19,670 nt of DNA. It comes from CANJUD01 sp043750035 (GTDB lineage Bacteria; Bacteroidota; Bacteroidia; UKL13-3). Below, piece by piece: positions 7,415 through 15,072 of the stretch (position 1 is its first letter; each line of letters starts with the position of its first letter). The stretch spans positions 1 through 19,670 of the forward strand of contig JAYVCI010000180.1 of assembly GCA_043750035.1 (NCBI GenBank), written 5' to 3'. The notes beneath the pieces were generated by a model. That model searched no databases. It saw only the letters and a list, made by a program, of their open reading frames with translations, and was not told where the DNA came from. Made by a program: the position numbers and the translations under genes.

Positions 7415-8776
7415 TCAAATTTCTTTTTCCCATTTAGCTACGACAATTGTTGCAATACAGTTTCCGGTAACATTAACTGCGGTGCGTGCCATGTCCATAA
7501 AAGCATCAACTGCAAGTATTAAAAATGCTTTTTCCTGGTCTAGTCCCATAGCAGTAACCGTGCCAAGCAATACCAAAAAAGAAGCTCCACGAACGCCTGC
7601 AACGCCTTTGCTGGTAAGCATCAAGGTTAGGCACATGGTTATCTGTTCGCCAATAGTTAAATCAACCCCACACATTTGTGCCACAAAGACAGAGGCCATG
7701 GATAAATACAAGGTTGTCCCGTCAAGATTAAAACTATAACCCGTGGGAAGTACAAAAGAAACTATATGCTGAGGAACACCATATAGGTGCATATTTTCCA
7801 TAGCTTTGGGCAAAGCTGCTTCACTGCTTGCAGTAGCAAAAGCCAAGGATACGGGTTCACGCAATGCCTGCCAAAACCTTTTGAGATTGGCTTTTATTAA
7901 TATAAGAATAGGGATAAATACAAGTATAACAAATACGATTAGTGCCCCATATAAAGTACCCACCAGTTTTGCCAGGTCCATTAGTACACCTACCCCGTTT
8001 TTAGAAACTGTGGATGCCAATGCACCGAAAACCGCAAGCGGGGCAACCAGCATCACAATATCAGTAACTTTAAACATCACATCGGCCAAAGCTTGGCAAC
8101 CATTGAGCATAATTTGCTTGGAATTATTTTTAACCAAAGCCAATCCCATTGCAAACAAAAGACTGAAAATTACCACCTGCAATATTTTATTTTCGGCCAC
8201 AGCCAATGCAATATTTTCTGGGAACACGTCAAGCAAATGGTCAGCTTCTTTTTTATTGTTTATAATGTCAGCAGCTTTTTTTATTACTTTCTCATTTGCT
8301 TGCACATGAACGCCCACGCCAGCTTGCGTGAAGTTGATAGCTGCCAGTCCTATAAATAACGCAAGGGTGGTTACTATCTCAAAATATATAATAGCTTTCA
8401 ATCCCATACGGCCCACTTGTTTCAAATTGGAATGACCGGCAATGCCCACTACCAATGTAGAAAATATAAGTGGGGCAATAATAGTTTTGATTAAGCGGAT
8501 AAATATTTTGCTCAGTTTTTCAAGCCCGATTACGAAATCGTTTTGTTGGAAATCGTAGCCGCATACAATACCTGCAACCATGGCAGCAATGATCCAGGCA
8601 GTTAGTTTTTTGCTGCTAAATGCATATAATATTATACCCAACACCAGTGCCCATCGTAATACTACATATAATAATGAGTCAACTTCTATATTGCAGTAGC
8701 CCAGAAAACCAAGCACCGCCAACAAAGAAGCAACTATAATATTACCAAGCAATATTTTAGGGGCAAATTTCTTCAT
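7415..8776 (-). CDS. Dicarboxylate/amino acid:cation symporter (DAACS, GltP/GltT-like)
   Basis: This is an inner-membrane secondary transporter that takes up acidic amino acids or dicarboxylates with Na+ or H+. The 453-residue protein shows the family hallmarks: the Ser-rich re-entrant loop TASSEAALPKAMEN (about 315-328), GYSFNLDGTTLY (346-357, the NMDGT position here NLDGT), and a C-terminal block around 424-439. In that block Asp428, Arg431, Thr432 and Asn435 have the same spacing as the substrate ligands D394/R397/T398/N401 of GltPh. The Arg favours an acidic side chain, so glutamate or aspartate is most likely. About 55 N-terminal residues add two extra hydrophobic helices before the usual family start at KLTAWIIAA. 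It overlaps the upstream lipoprotein gene by ATGA, which implies translational coupling. Confidence 0.93.
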   Translation of the reverse strand: MKKFAPKILLGNIIVASLLAVLGFLGYCNIEVDSLLYVVLRWALVLGIILYAFSSKKLTAWIIAAMVAGIVCGYDFQQNDFVIGLEKLSKIFIRLIKTIIAPLIFSTLVVGIAGHSNLKQVGRMGLKAIIYFEIVTTLALFIGLAAINFTQAGVGVHVQANEKVIKKAADIINNKKEADHLLDVFPENIALAVAENKILQVVIFSLLFAMGLALVKNNSKQIMLNGCQALADVMFKVTDIVMLVAPLAVFGALASTVSKNGVGVLMDLAKLVGTLYGALIVFVILVFIPILILIKANLKRFWQALREPVSLAFATASSEAALPKAMENMHLYGVPQHIVSFVLPTGYSFNLDGTTLYLSMASVFVAQMCGVDLTIGEQITMCLTLMLTSKGVAGVRGASFLVLLGTVTAMGLDQEKAFLILAVDAFMDMARTAVNVTGNCIATIVVAKWEKEI

Positions 8777-9501
8777 CGTTTCATTTGTGATTCGAGTTCG
8801 CTAACGTATTGATCGTAGTTTTGTAATAATTGAGCAGCATAATAAAAATCGGGGAATTCTTTAAGTGCCAATTTGAAATTTTCTTTTGCTTCAGCATGTT
8901 TGCGAAGCTGCCCAAGTGTAGAACCTATGATAAAATATGCTGCCGCTTTTATAGGCACCATCTGAGCCACCGCATCACGTCCGAAACGCATTTCAGTGCT
9001 GTCTTTTATAGGGCCTTTGGTGTCGATTACCTTCTGTAAATATTCAAACCCTCTTTTGTCTCCCATTTGAATTTTATAATATCCTTGGCGATATACATAT
9101 TTGAGTTTTTCTGTTTTTAGGAAAAGTTTATCAGCCATTGCATAAGCAGAATCCAGCATGCCCAATTTTTCAAAACTCAATTGTTTTGTTTCCATGATCT
9201 TTTCGGTAAGTGGGTATTTGGCCCCAAATTGGTCGCAAACCTTTATAGCCTGCTGCACTTGACCAACAGTATAGTATAGGTTGGCAAGTGTATCCAATAA
9301 ATTTGGATTGGCAGTGTCCAAAGCAATTATATATCGCAAGGAGTTGATAGCGGTGGGCAAATCTCCAATATCGGTTGCTGCTTTGTAAACTTTTTTGTGC
9401 AGTTCCATTTGGGGTGATACTCCGTCAGAGCCAGTGTTGTTGCAACTTGTGGCAGTGATTATGGTTGCCAATGTCATTAAATAAATAATCTGTTTTTTCA
9501 T
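8773..9501 (-). CDS. TPR-like lipoprotein
   Basis: The 242-residue protein starts with a lipoprotein signal, MKKQIIYLMTLATIITATSC, with the lipid-accepting Cys at residue 20 and Asn-Asn after it. The rest is helical, with the spacing of tetratricopeptide repeats: DIGDLPTAINSLRYIIALDTANP, LLDTLANLYYTVGQVQQAIKVCDQF, KLGMLDSAYAMADKLF, and AYFIIGSTLGQLRKHAEAKENFKLALKEFPDFYYA. TPR lipoproteins usually serve as protein-binding scaffolds at the membrane. It is the first gene of the operon with the symporter, M48-like and barrel genes, sharing a 4-base ATGA overlap with the symporter. No enzymatic motif is seen. The precise role is unknown. Confidence 0.8.
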   Translation of the reverse strand: MKKQIIYLMTLATIITATSCNNTGSDGVSPQMELHKKVYKAATDIGDLPTAINSLRYIIALDTANPNLLDTLANLYYTVGQVQQAIKVCDQFGAKYPLTEKIMETKQLSFEKLGMLDSAYAMADKLFLKTEKLKYVYRQGYYKIQMGDKRGFEYLQKVIDTKGPIKDSTEMRFGRDAVAQMVPIKAAAYFIIGSTLGQLRKHAEAKENFKLALKEFPDFYYAAQLLQNYDQYVSELESQMKR

Positions 9502-9613
9502 GTTTTAAATTTTATTCAAACCAACACCACAAAAGCCATTTGGACAAATAACACTTAAAAAAAAATGAATGAAAATATATGGGGGGCTTAAAAAAGGCGT
9601 AATTTAAATTTTA

Positions 9614-9630
9614 TCTCCACATTTCTCCAC
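9614..9630 (-). promoter_or_regulatory. GTGG direct-repeat pair, possible MraZ-type operator
   Basis: On the minus strand GTGGAGA occurs twice with exactly 10 bases from start to start (TCTCCAC at 9614-9620 and 9624-9630 on the plus strand). A 10-nt period of GTGG-like boxes is the known layout of MraZ operators. It faces the lipoprotein operon, the opposite direction to mraZ. Confidence 0.4.
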
Positions 9631-9650
9631 CATATTAAAACATTGTAAAA

Positions 9651-9658
9651 CAAATATA
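9651..9658 (-). promoter_or_regulatory. Possible -7 box for the lipoprotein-symporter operon
   Basis: Read on the minus strand this is TATATTTG, matching TAnnTTTG. It would give a leader of about 145 bases before the lipoprotein ATG, with the GTGGAGA pair just inside the transcript. No clear -33 element is seen. Confidence 0.3.
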
Positions 9659-9691
9659 TAAGTACAATTATTATATATTGTGTCTGAATTC

Positions 9692-9700
9692 TTATCCACA
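9692..9700 (+). promoter_or_regulatory. Single perfect DnaA box
   Basis: TTATCCACA is an exact match to the consensus DnaA box (TTATNCACA). It lies upstream of the mraZ promoter, and its CCACA forms an inverted repeat with the TGTGG at 9712-9716. Only one such box is present, so it could be a regulatory site or chance, not an origin. Confidence 0.4.
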
Positions 9701-9710
9701 AATTGCATTT

Positions 9711-9726
9711 TTGTGGTTTTTTGTGG
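9711..9726 (+). promoter_or_regulatory. Probable MraZ operator upstream of mraZ
   Basis: TTGTGG occurs at 9711-9716 and 9721-9726, exactly 10 bases apart. MraZ proteins bind short G-rich direct repeats with this period in their own promoters (TGGGN in E. coli, GTG-containing boxes in Mollicutes). The pair lies just upstream of the -7 box at 9739, where bound protein could block polymerase. Binding is an inference; the repeats are seen directly. Confidence 0.6.
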
Positions 9727-9738
9727 AGGAAAATGTTT

Positions 9739-9746
9739 TACATTTG
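9739..9746 (+). promoter_or_regulatory. -7 promoter box for the mraZ/dcw operon
   Basis: TACATTTG is an exact match to the Bacteroidota -7 consensus TAnnTTTG, placing the transcription start near 9752, about 18-20 bases before the mraZ ATG. The best upstream TTTG (9720-9723) is closer than the usual -33 spacing and is part of the repeat at 9721-9726. Confidence 0.6.
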
Positions 9747-9770
9747 TTGCGTTAATTTAAAACACTGGTA

Positions 9771-10238
9771 ATGACTAAGTTCATCGGAGAATTTGAATGT
9801 AAGCTGGACGGCAAAGGCAGGCTGATAATTCCTGCACGCCTAAAAAAGCAGCTACCTTCCGAAGCTCAGGATGCTTTGGTGATTAACCGTGGCTTCGATA
9901 AGTGTTTGGTATTGTTCACCAAAAATGCTTGGGAAGCTGAAACAGATAAGTTAAACGATTTGAATCTGTTCAACCGCAAAGACAGGCAGTTTTTCAGGAT
10001 GTTTAACAATGGGGCCACCGAAGTTCCGGTGGATGGCAATGATAGAATATTGATACCTAAAAAATTATTAGAATATGCTGAAATACATAATGATGTGGTT
10101 CTGTTTGCATACAGTAACCGTATTGAAATCTGGAGTGAGAAAGTTTATAACGAAGAGCTCAACATGAGTTCAGATGACTTTAGCTCCCTTGCCGAAGAGG
10201 TGATGCCCAAAAAAGGTAAAAAAGAACCTGAAAGTTGA
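9771..10238 (+). CDS. mraZ: Transcriptional regulator MraZ
   Basis: MraZ is a DNA-binding regulator that forms a ring-shaped oligomer and controls the dcw operon from its first position. The 155-residue protein has two AbrB/MazE-like half domains, each with the DxxxR signature: DGKGR at residues 13-17, and DGNDR at 88-92 followed by ILIPKKLLEYA. Length and layout are standard. The ATG at 9771 is the only sensible start, preceded by the promoter and GTGG repeats that it probably binds itself. The C-terminal Lys/Glu-rich tail is variable in the family. Its TGA overlaps the TTG start of rsmH by four bases, so the two are likely translationally coupled. Confidence 0.97.
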   Translation: MTKFIGEFECKLDGKGRLIIPARLKKQLPSEAQDALVINRGFDKCLVLFTKNAWEAETDKLNDLNLFNRKDRQFFRMFNNGATEVPVDGNDRILIPKKLLEYAEIHNDVVLFAYSNRIEIWSEKVYNEELNMSSDDFSSLAEEVMPKKGKKEPES

Positions 10239-11143
10239 GCATTGCCGCCAAATACCATACGCCTGTAATGCTGCACGAGTGCATTGAAGCGTTGAACATC
10301 AAGCCCAATGGTGTGTATGTGGACGTTACTTTTGGCGGGGGCGGGCATTCCCGAGCGATACTCGAAAAACTAGGGCCAAAAGGTAAGCTCATCGGATTTG
10401 ACCAAGACGATGATGTGAAGACTCATTTGCCCAATGATGCACGATTTATTTGGGTGAACCACAACTTCAGGTTCCTCAAAAACTTTCTAAAATACCACCA
10501 TATAAAAGCTGCCGATGGCATACTCGCCGACCTGGGTGTGTCGAGTCATCAGTTCGACGAAGGCTCCAGGGGCTTTAGTTATCGCAGCGATGCTTTGCTG
10601 GATATGCGGATGGACCAGCAATCGAAACCTGATGCAAGGGAAGTAATTAATAATTACACCGAGGAACAACTTATATATATATTCAAATCGTATGGCGAAT
10701 TGAGAAATAGTAGAAAAGTGGCAAATACTATTATAGATGCAAGAGAACATAAATCTATTGAAACGATTAATGATTTTTTGAAAGCAATTGAACGCGTGAC
10801 ACCTTTTAAAGATAAATATACTTTTTTAAGTCAGGTGTTTCAAGCAGTAAGAATGGAAGTAAACAAGGAACTTGATGTTCTTGCAAAATTTTTAAGTGAT
10901 ACCACTGATTCATTGGCAAAAGACGGTCGCTTGGTGGTGATGAGCTATCATAGTTTGGAAGATAGGTTGGTGAAAAATTTTATAGCGAGTGGAAATGTGG
11001 AAGGACATATAGCTAAAGATGTATATGGGAATACGAATAATCCGCTGAAAGTCTTGTCAAGAGCAATTGCCCCGTCAGAAGAAGAAATAGAAAGAAACCC
11101 ACGCTCACGTAGTGCAAAACTGAGGGTAGCTGTGAAGTTGTAA
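10235..11143 (+). CDS. rsmH: 16S rRNA (cytosine1402-N4)-methyltransferase RsmH
   Basis: RsmH (MraW) uses S-adenosylmethionine to methylate N4 of C1402 in 16S rRNA at the ribosomal P site. The 302 residues match the family length. Motifs seen are YHTPVML (7-13), the SAM-binding DVTFGGGGHS (30-39), LADLGVSSHQFD (98-109), SRGFSYRSDALLDMRMD (111-127), SYHSLEDR (237-244) and the C-terminal NPRSRSAKLRVA (288-299). The start must be TTG at 10235: an in-frame TGA lies two codons upstream, and the next Met (residue 12) would cut off the conserved YHTPV. TTG overlaps the mraZ TGA as TTGA. The first 400 bases are visibly richer in GC than the second half. Confidence 0.97.
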   Translation: MSIAAKYHTPVMLHECIEALNIKPNGVYVDVTFGGGGHSRAILEKLGPKGKLIGFDQDDDVKTHLPNDARFIWVNHNFRFLKNFLKYHHIKAADGILADLGVSSHQFDEGSRGFSYRSDALLDMRMDQQSKPDAREVINNYTEEQLIYIFKSYGELRNSRKVANTIIDAREHKSIETINDFLKAIERVTPFKDKYTFLSQVFQAVRMEVNKELDVLAKFLSDTTDSLAKDGRLVVMSYHSLEDRLVKNFIASGNVEGHIAKDVYGNTNNPLKVLSRAIAPSEEEIERNPRSRSAKLRVAVKL

Positions 11144-11155
11144 TATTATAATAAA

Positions 11156-11497
11156 ATGGAACAAGTAAATACAGATAAAGAAAAAAGCAGTAAAAGCCCC
11201 TTAGTAAAAGCTTCGGAATTTAGTTTTTTTATTACGCCTGAACATATAAAGAAGTGGATGCCATTTATTGGTTATATGTTTCTGTTGGGAATGATATATA
11301 TAGCCAATCAACATTATGCAAATAAAACGGTAGTAAAAATCTCCAGATTAACCAAAGAAAAGGAAGAATTAAGAAGTGAGTATATCAGCATTGCTAAAGA
11401 GTTTCTGAGCAGAAGCAAACAGTCGGAAGTATTAGCTAGACTGAAAGATGCAGATTTAAGACCATTATCTGAACCGCCTGTTAAAATAATAAAATAA
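11156..11497 (+). CDS. ftsL: FtsL-like cell division protein
   Basis: The 113-residue protein has the FtsL plan: a cytoplasmic N-terminus of about 40 residues, one transmembrane helix (about 40-56, FIGYMFLLGMIYIANQ), then a charged coiled-coil-like helix (KISRLTKEKEELRSEYISIAKEFLSRSK) and a short C-terminal tail. FtsL normally joins FtsB and FtsQ to activate the FtsWI septal synthase in the periplasm. Sequence identity within this family is very low, so the call rests on topology and on its place between rsmH and ftsI, the usual site of ftsL. It starts 12 bases after rsmH. Confidence 0.82.
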   Translation: MEQVNTDKEKSSKSPLVKASEFSFFITPEHIKKWMPFIGYMFLLGMIYIANQHYANKTVVKISRLTKEKEELRSEYISIAKEFLSRSKQSEVLARLKDADLRPLSEPPVKIIK

Positions 11498-11513
11498 ATA
11501 TAATAATTCATCA

Positions 11514-13604
11514 TTGACTAATAAGAAAATCATATTACTTCGAGTTTATTTAAGCTTTATTTTTATGGCATCGTTTGCGGCTGTTATAATATATTATGCT
11601 TATAAAATTCAATTTGTTGAAGGAAGTAAATGGGTAGCTCTGCAAACTGAGCAAACTACAGAGTTGCATAATATTTCTGCAATACGCGGTAATATATATT
11701 CAGCTGATGGTAGTTTGATGGCAACCTCTGTACCTGTATATAATGTTTGGATAGATACCCGTGCCAGTGGGCTTACAGAGGACATCTGGAAGAAGAACAT
11801 AGATTCCTTAGCTTTAATGTTGGCTACTATAAGTCCTGAAAAAAGTAAAAGAGATTATTTAGTGATATTAAATACTGCACGAAAGGATTTAGATAGGTAT
11901 GTTTCTTTATTAAAAAAAATCAGCTACAACGAATTAAAAATCGTAAAAAAATTTCCAATATTCAGATTAGGTCGTAATAAGGGAGGGGTTATTATTCTAA
12001 CAGAGAATATACGTGATTACCCTTTTGAAAGATTGGCTAAGAGGACTATAGGACAGATACCTAAAAACATAAAAGAAAGAGGAATAGGATTGGAGGCTGC
12101 ATATAATGAACAGTTGAAAGGTAGGGATGGCAAAAGTTTAATGCAAAAAATCGTAGGCGGCAATTGGATACCTATAAATGATGATAATGACATAGAGCCA
12201 CACAATGGGTATGATATATATACAACTATAGATATGAGTATGCAGGACATTGCAGAAAATTCTTTGAAGAATGCATTAATAAAAGAGAAAGCTAGTTATG
12301 GATGTGTCATATTAATGGAAACGAGCACAGGTGCTATAAAAGCTATAGCTAATTTAAATAGGAATGAAAATGATGAGGTAATAGAAGCAAATAATTATGC
12401 AATATGTGAAACTACTGAACCTGGCAGTACTTTTAAATTGGCTTCGGTGTTGGCATTATTAGAAGATGGATATGTAAACGATTATGAAACTGTTTCATCA
12501 GAAAATGGCAGCACTAAGTTTGCTGATAAAACAATGTATGATAGTGAGCACGGAGGTAAAGGAATGCTCACTTTGCAAAGAGCGTTTGAACTTTCATCGA
12601 ATGTAGGTATTAGTAAGTTTGTATGGAATCATTATCATAATAACCCTACTAGATTTATAAACCATTTGGTGAATGATTTCAAATTTGGGCAGAGCTTAAA
12701 ATTAGGTTTTCCCGATGAAATTGTTTCTCCAATGCCCAATCCACAGAGCAGAAGTTGGAGCTCTACTACTTTGCCTTGGATGTCGATAGGTTATTCTGTG
12801 GAGACTACTCCTATGCAAATTTTGACTTTATATAATGCAGTGGCTAATAAAGGTAAAATGGTGAAACCTATGTTTGTGAAAAGAGTAGAACAAACGGGTA
12901 AACTAATTAAGGAATATAATACAGAAGTGCTATCGGAAAAAATTGTTTCAGATAAGACCTTGCAAAGGGTAATGCCTATGCTTACAGGGGCAGTAGAACA
13001 TGGCACAGCAACAAATATATTTTCGAAAATATATCCTATAGGCGGTAAAACAGGCACGGCCAAAATTGTTGAAAAAGGTAAGTATGTAGAAAAATATAAA
13101 TCTAGTTTTTGTGGATTTTTCCCTGCTGACAAGCCCCAATATACTTGTATGGTTATGATTTTTAAACCTACCAATGGTATATATTATGGAGCATTGGTAG
13201 CGGGGCCCGTGTTTAAAGAAATTGCGGACAAAGTATATGCTGCGTCAGTAAATCGTGAGCCAGAAAAAATACACGACAGTATAAAAACAAACTATATAGC
13301 CAAGACCTCGGGTTACACTAGCGATTATTATCAGCTCACCAATAATAAAGCGAAAGTATATAGTACACAAGAATGGTCAAATGCCATCACAAATTCTTCT
13401 CAAATAAAAATAACAGAAACTCAAGTGTCGGCAAATAATCAAATGCCAGATGTGACAGGAATGGGGATGCGTGATGCACTGTATTTGTTAGAAAATAGAG
13501 GATTAAAAGTGCAATATGTAGGCAAGGGAAAAGTAAAATTTCAGAGCATTGAAAAAGGGAAGAAAATATATAGAGGAAACACTGTTGTAATAGAACTTAT
13601 ATAA
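11514..13604 (+). CDS. ftsI: Penicillin-binding protein FtsI (division transpeptidase) with PASTA domain
   Basis: FtsI is the monofunctional class B transpeptidase that cross-links septal peptidoglycan. The 696-residue protein has an N-terminal anchor (about 7-30), a dimerisation/pedestal region starting with ISAIRGNIYSADG, and a transpeptidase domain. The active-site motifs are Ser305-Thr-Phe-Lys308 (SxxK), Ser361-Ser-Asn363 (SxN) and Lys512-Thr-Gly-Thr (KTGT). The last 54 residues (from MPDVTGMGMRDALYLLENRG, about 643) form one PASTA domain, a common feature of Bacteroidota FtsI. The start is TTG at 11514: an in-frame stop lies 22 bases upstream with no ATG between, and the next Met (18) is inside the anchor. 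It is 16 bases after ftsL, and murE follows by three bases. Confidence 0.96.
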   Translation: MTNKKIILLRVYLSFIFMASFAAVIIYYAYKIQFVEGSKWVALQTEQTTELHNISAIRGNIYSADGSLMATSVPVYNVWIDTRASGLTEDIWKKNIDSLALMLATISPEKSKRDYLVILNTARKDLDRYVSLLKKISYNELKIVKKFPIFRLGRNKGGVIILTENIRDYPFERLAKRTIGQIPKNIKERGIGLEAAYNEQLKGRDGKSLMQKIVGGNWIPINDDNDIEPHNGYDIYTTIDMSMQDIAENSLKNALIKEKASYGCVILMETSTGAIKAIANLNRNENDEVIEANNYAICETTEPGSTFKLASVLALLEDGYVNDYETVSSENGSTKFADKTMYDSEHGGKGMLTLQRAFELSSNVGISKFVWNHYHNNPTRFINHLVNDFKFGQSLKLGFPDEIVSPMPNPQSRSWSSTTLPWMSIGYSVETTPMQILTLYNAVANKGKMVKPMFVKRVEQTGKLIKEYNTEVLSEKIVSDKTLQRVMPMLTGAVEHGTATNIFSKIYPIGGKTGTAKIVEKGKYVEKYKSSFCGFFPADKPQYTCMVMIFKPTNGIYYGALVAGPVFKEIADKVYAASVNREPEKIHDSIKTNYIAKTSGYTSDYYQLTNNKAKVYSTQEWSNAITNSSQIKITETQVSANNQMPDVTGMGMRDALYLLENRGLKVQYVGKGKVKFQSIEKGKKIYRGNTVVIELI

Positions 13605-13607
13605 TAA

Positions 13608-15071
13608 GTGAAAAATATAAAAGAACTCATATCGAATGTAAAAGTTATCCAAATTTTGGGAGAGACCTCCATGACCGTTTCTGCGATTGTTGCAGATAGC
13701 AGAAAGGCGGTTGAGGGGATGATGTTTATTGCCGTGAAGGGAACGCAAACGGATGGGCATAGCTTTATACCCAATGTAATAGAGCAAGGTTGTAATATTA
13801 TAGTGGTAGAGCATTTACCAGAATCAATAAATAAGAGTATTATATATATTCAAGTTGCAAATACCTCAGAAGCACTGGGGCAAATCGCATCCAATTTTTA
13901 TAACAATCCTTCTGAAAAAATAAAGCTGATAGCCATAACAGGCACCAATGGCAAAACAACTTGTGCCACTTTGTTATTCAATTTGTTCAGAAAACTGGGT
14001 CATTCATGTGGTCTTCTATCCACTGTTCAAAATCAAATTGATGGACAAATTATTCTTGCTACACATACCACACCTGATGCAATTTCATTGAACAAATTAT
14101 TGGCAGATATGGTTGAAGCAGGTTGCGAATATGTATTTATGGAAGCAAGCAGTCATGCCATCGAACAAAATAGGATTGCAGGTTTAACCATTGCTGGAGC
14201 AGCGTTTACCAACATTACCCAAGATCATTTAGACTATCATCATACATTTGAGAATTATATAAAAGCAAAGAAAAAATTATTTGATAATTTGGATATTGAT
14301 GCTTTTGCATTATATAATAAAGATGACCGCAATGGTTCTATTATGGTTCAGAATACCAAGGCTGCAAAATATTCATTTGCATTAAATGCTCCCGCAGATT
14401 TTAAAGCCAAAATAATAGAGTGCGATTTTAATGGATTGTTGTTAAATATTGATGGTGAAGAAGCTTGGTACAGGCTTGTAGGCCGATTTAATGCTTATAA
14501 TATATTAACAGTATATGCGGTTGCATTTTTATTGGGTAAAAACAAAGAAGAAATAATAACAGCATTAAGCGATTTGGGAAGCGTAACCGGACGTTTTGAT
14601 TATATTATGTCGCCAAAAAAATTGATGGCTATTGTAGATTATGCACATACACCCGATGCTTTAAAAAACGTATTAGAGACTATTAACGAAATCCGTTCAC
14701 GAAATGAAACATTATATACAATTATTGGATGTGGAGGTAATCGTGACGCTGGCAAACGGCCTATGATGGCTCAAGTTGCAGCAAAGATGAGTGATAAAGT
14801 AATTTTTACTTCTGATAATCCAAGAGAAGAAAATCCTGAAGATATTATTGACCAAATGCAAGTAGGTGTCCCAGGATTATATTATAAAAAAACATTGCGG
14901 ATTACAGATAGGAGAGAAGCTATAAAAACAGCAGTAAGCATGGCAAACCCTATGGATATTATTCTGCTTGCAGGTAAAGGCCACGAAACTTATCAAGAGA
15001 TAGCAGGTGTAAAATATGATTTTGACGATAAGAAAATTATTATAGAGTTAATCGAAAAATTAGAAAAGTAA
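13608..15071 (+). CDS. murE: UDP-MurNAc-tripeptide synthetase MurE, probably meso-diaminopimelate-adding
   Basis: MurE is the cytoplasmic ATP-dependent ligase that adds the third residue to UDP-MurNAc-Ala-Glu. The 487 residues show the Mur ligase plan: UDP-binding domain with VADSRKAVEGMMFIA (28-42), ATP loop GTNGKTT (112-118), TTPD (154-157), EASSHA (179-184), the probable carbamylated Lys221 in YIKAKKKLF, DYAHTPDA (344-351) and GKGHE (456-460). The DNPREENP motif (403-410) has Arg406, typical of meso-diaminopimelate enzymes, so the wall is probably of the DAP type. The start is GTG at 13608, directly after an in-frame TAA; Met22 would remove the start of domain 1. It follows ftsI by three bases and precedes mraY by one. 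Confidence 0.97.
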   Translation: MKNIKELISNVKVIQILGETSMTVSAIVADSRKAVEGMMFIAVKGTQTDGHSFIPNVIEQGCNIIVVEHLPESINKSIIYIQVANTSEALGQIASNFYNNPSEKIKLIAITGTNGKTTCATLLFNLFRKLGHSCGLLSTVQNQIDGQIILATHTTPDAISLNKLLADMVEAGCEYVFMEASSHAIEQNRIAGLTIAGAAFTNITQDHLDYHHTFENYIKAKKKLFDNLDIDAFALYNKDDRNGSIMVQNTKAAKYSFALNAPADFKAKIIECDFNGLLLNIDGEEAWYRLVGRFNAYNILTVYAVAFLLGKNKEEIITALSDLGSVTGRFDYIMSPKKLMAIVDYAHTPDALKNVLETINEIRSRNETLYTIIGCGGNRDAGKRPMMAQVAAKMSDKVIFTSDNPREENPEDIIDQMQVGVPGLYYKKTLRITDRREAIKTAVSMANPMDIILLAGKGHETYQEIAGVKYDFDDKKIIIELIEKLEK

Positions 15072-15072
15072 T

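Noticed and set aside
7806..8309. 167-codon plus-strand open frame inside the symporter gene
   Set aside because: It is antisense to a fully conserved transporter and has low-complexity Ser/Thr/Asn-rich content typical of a shadow frame.
9692..9700. DnaA box as part of a replication origin
   Set aside because: Only one box is present, and there is no dnaA, dnaN or other origin gene nearby.
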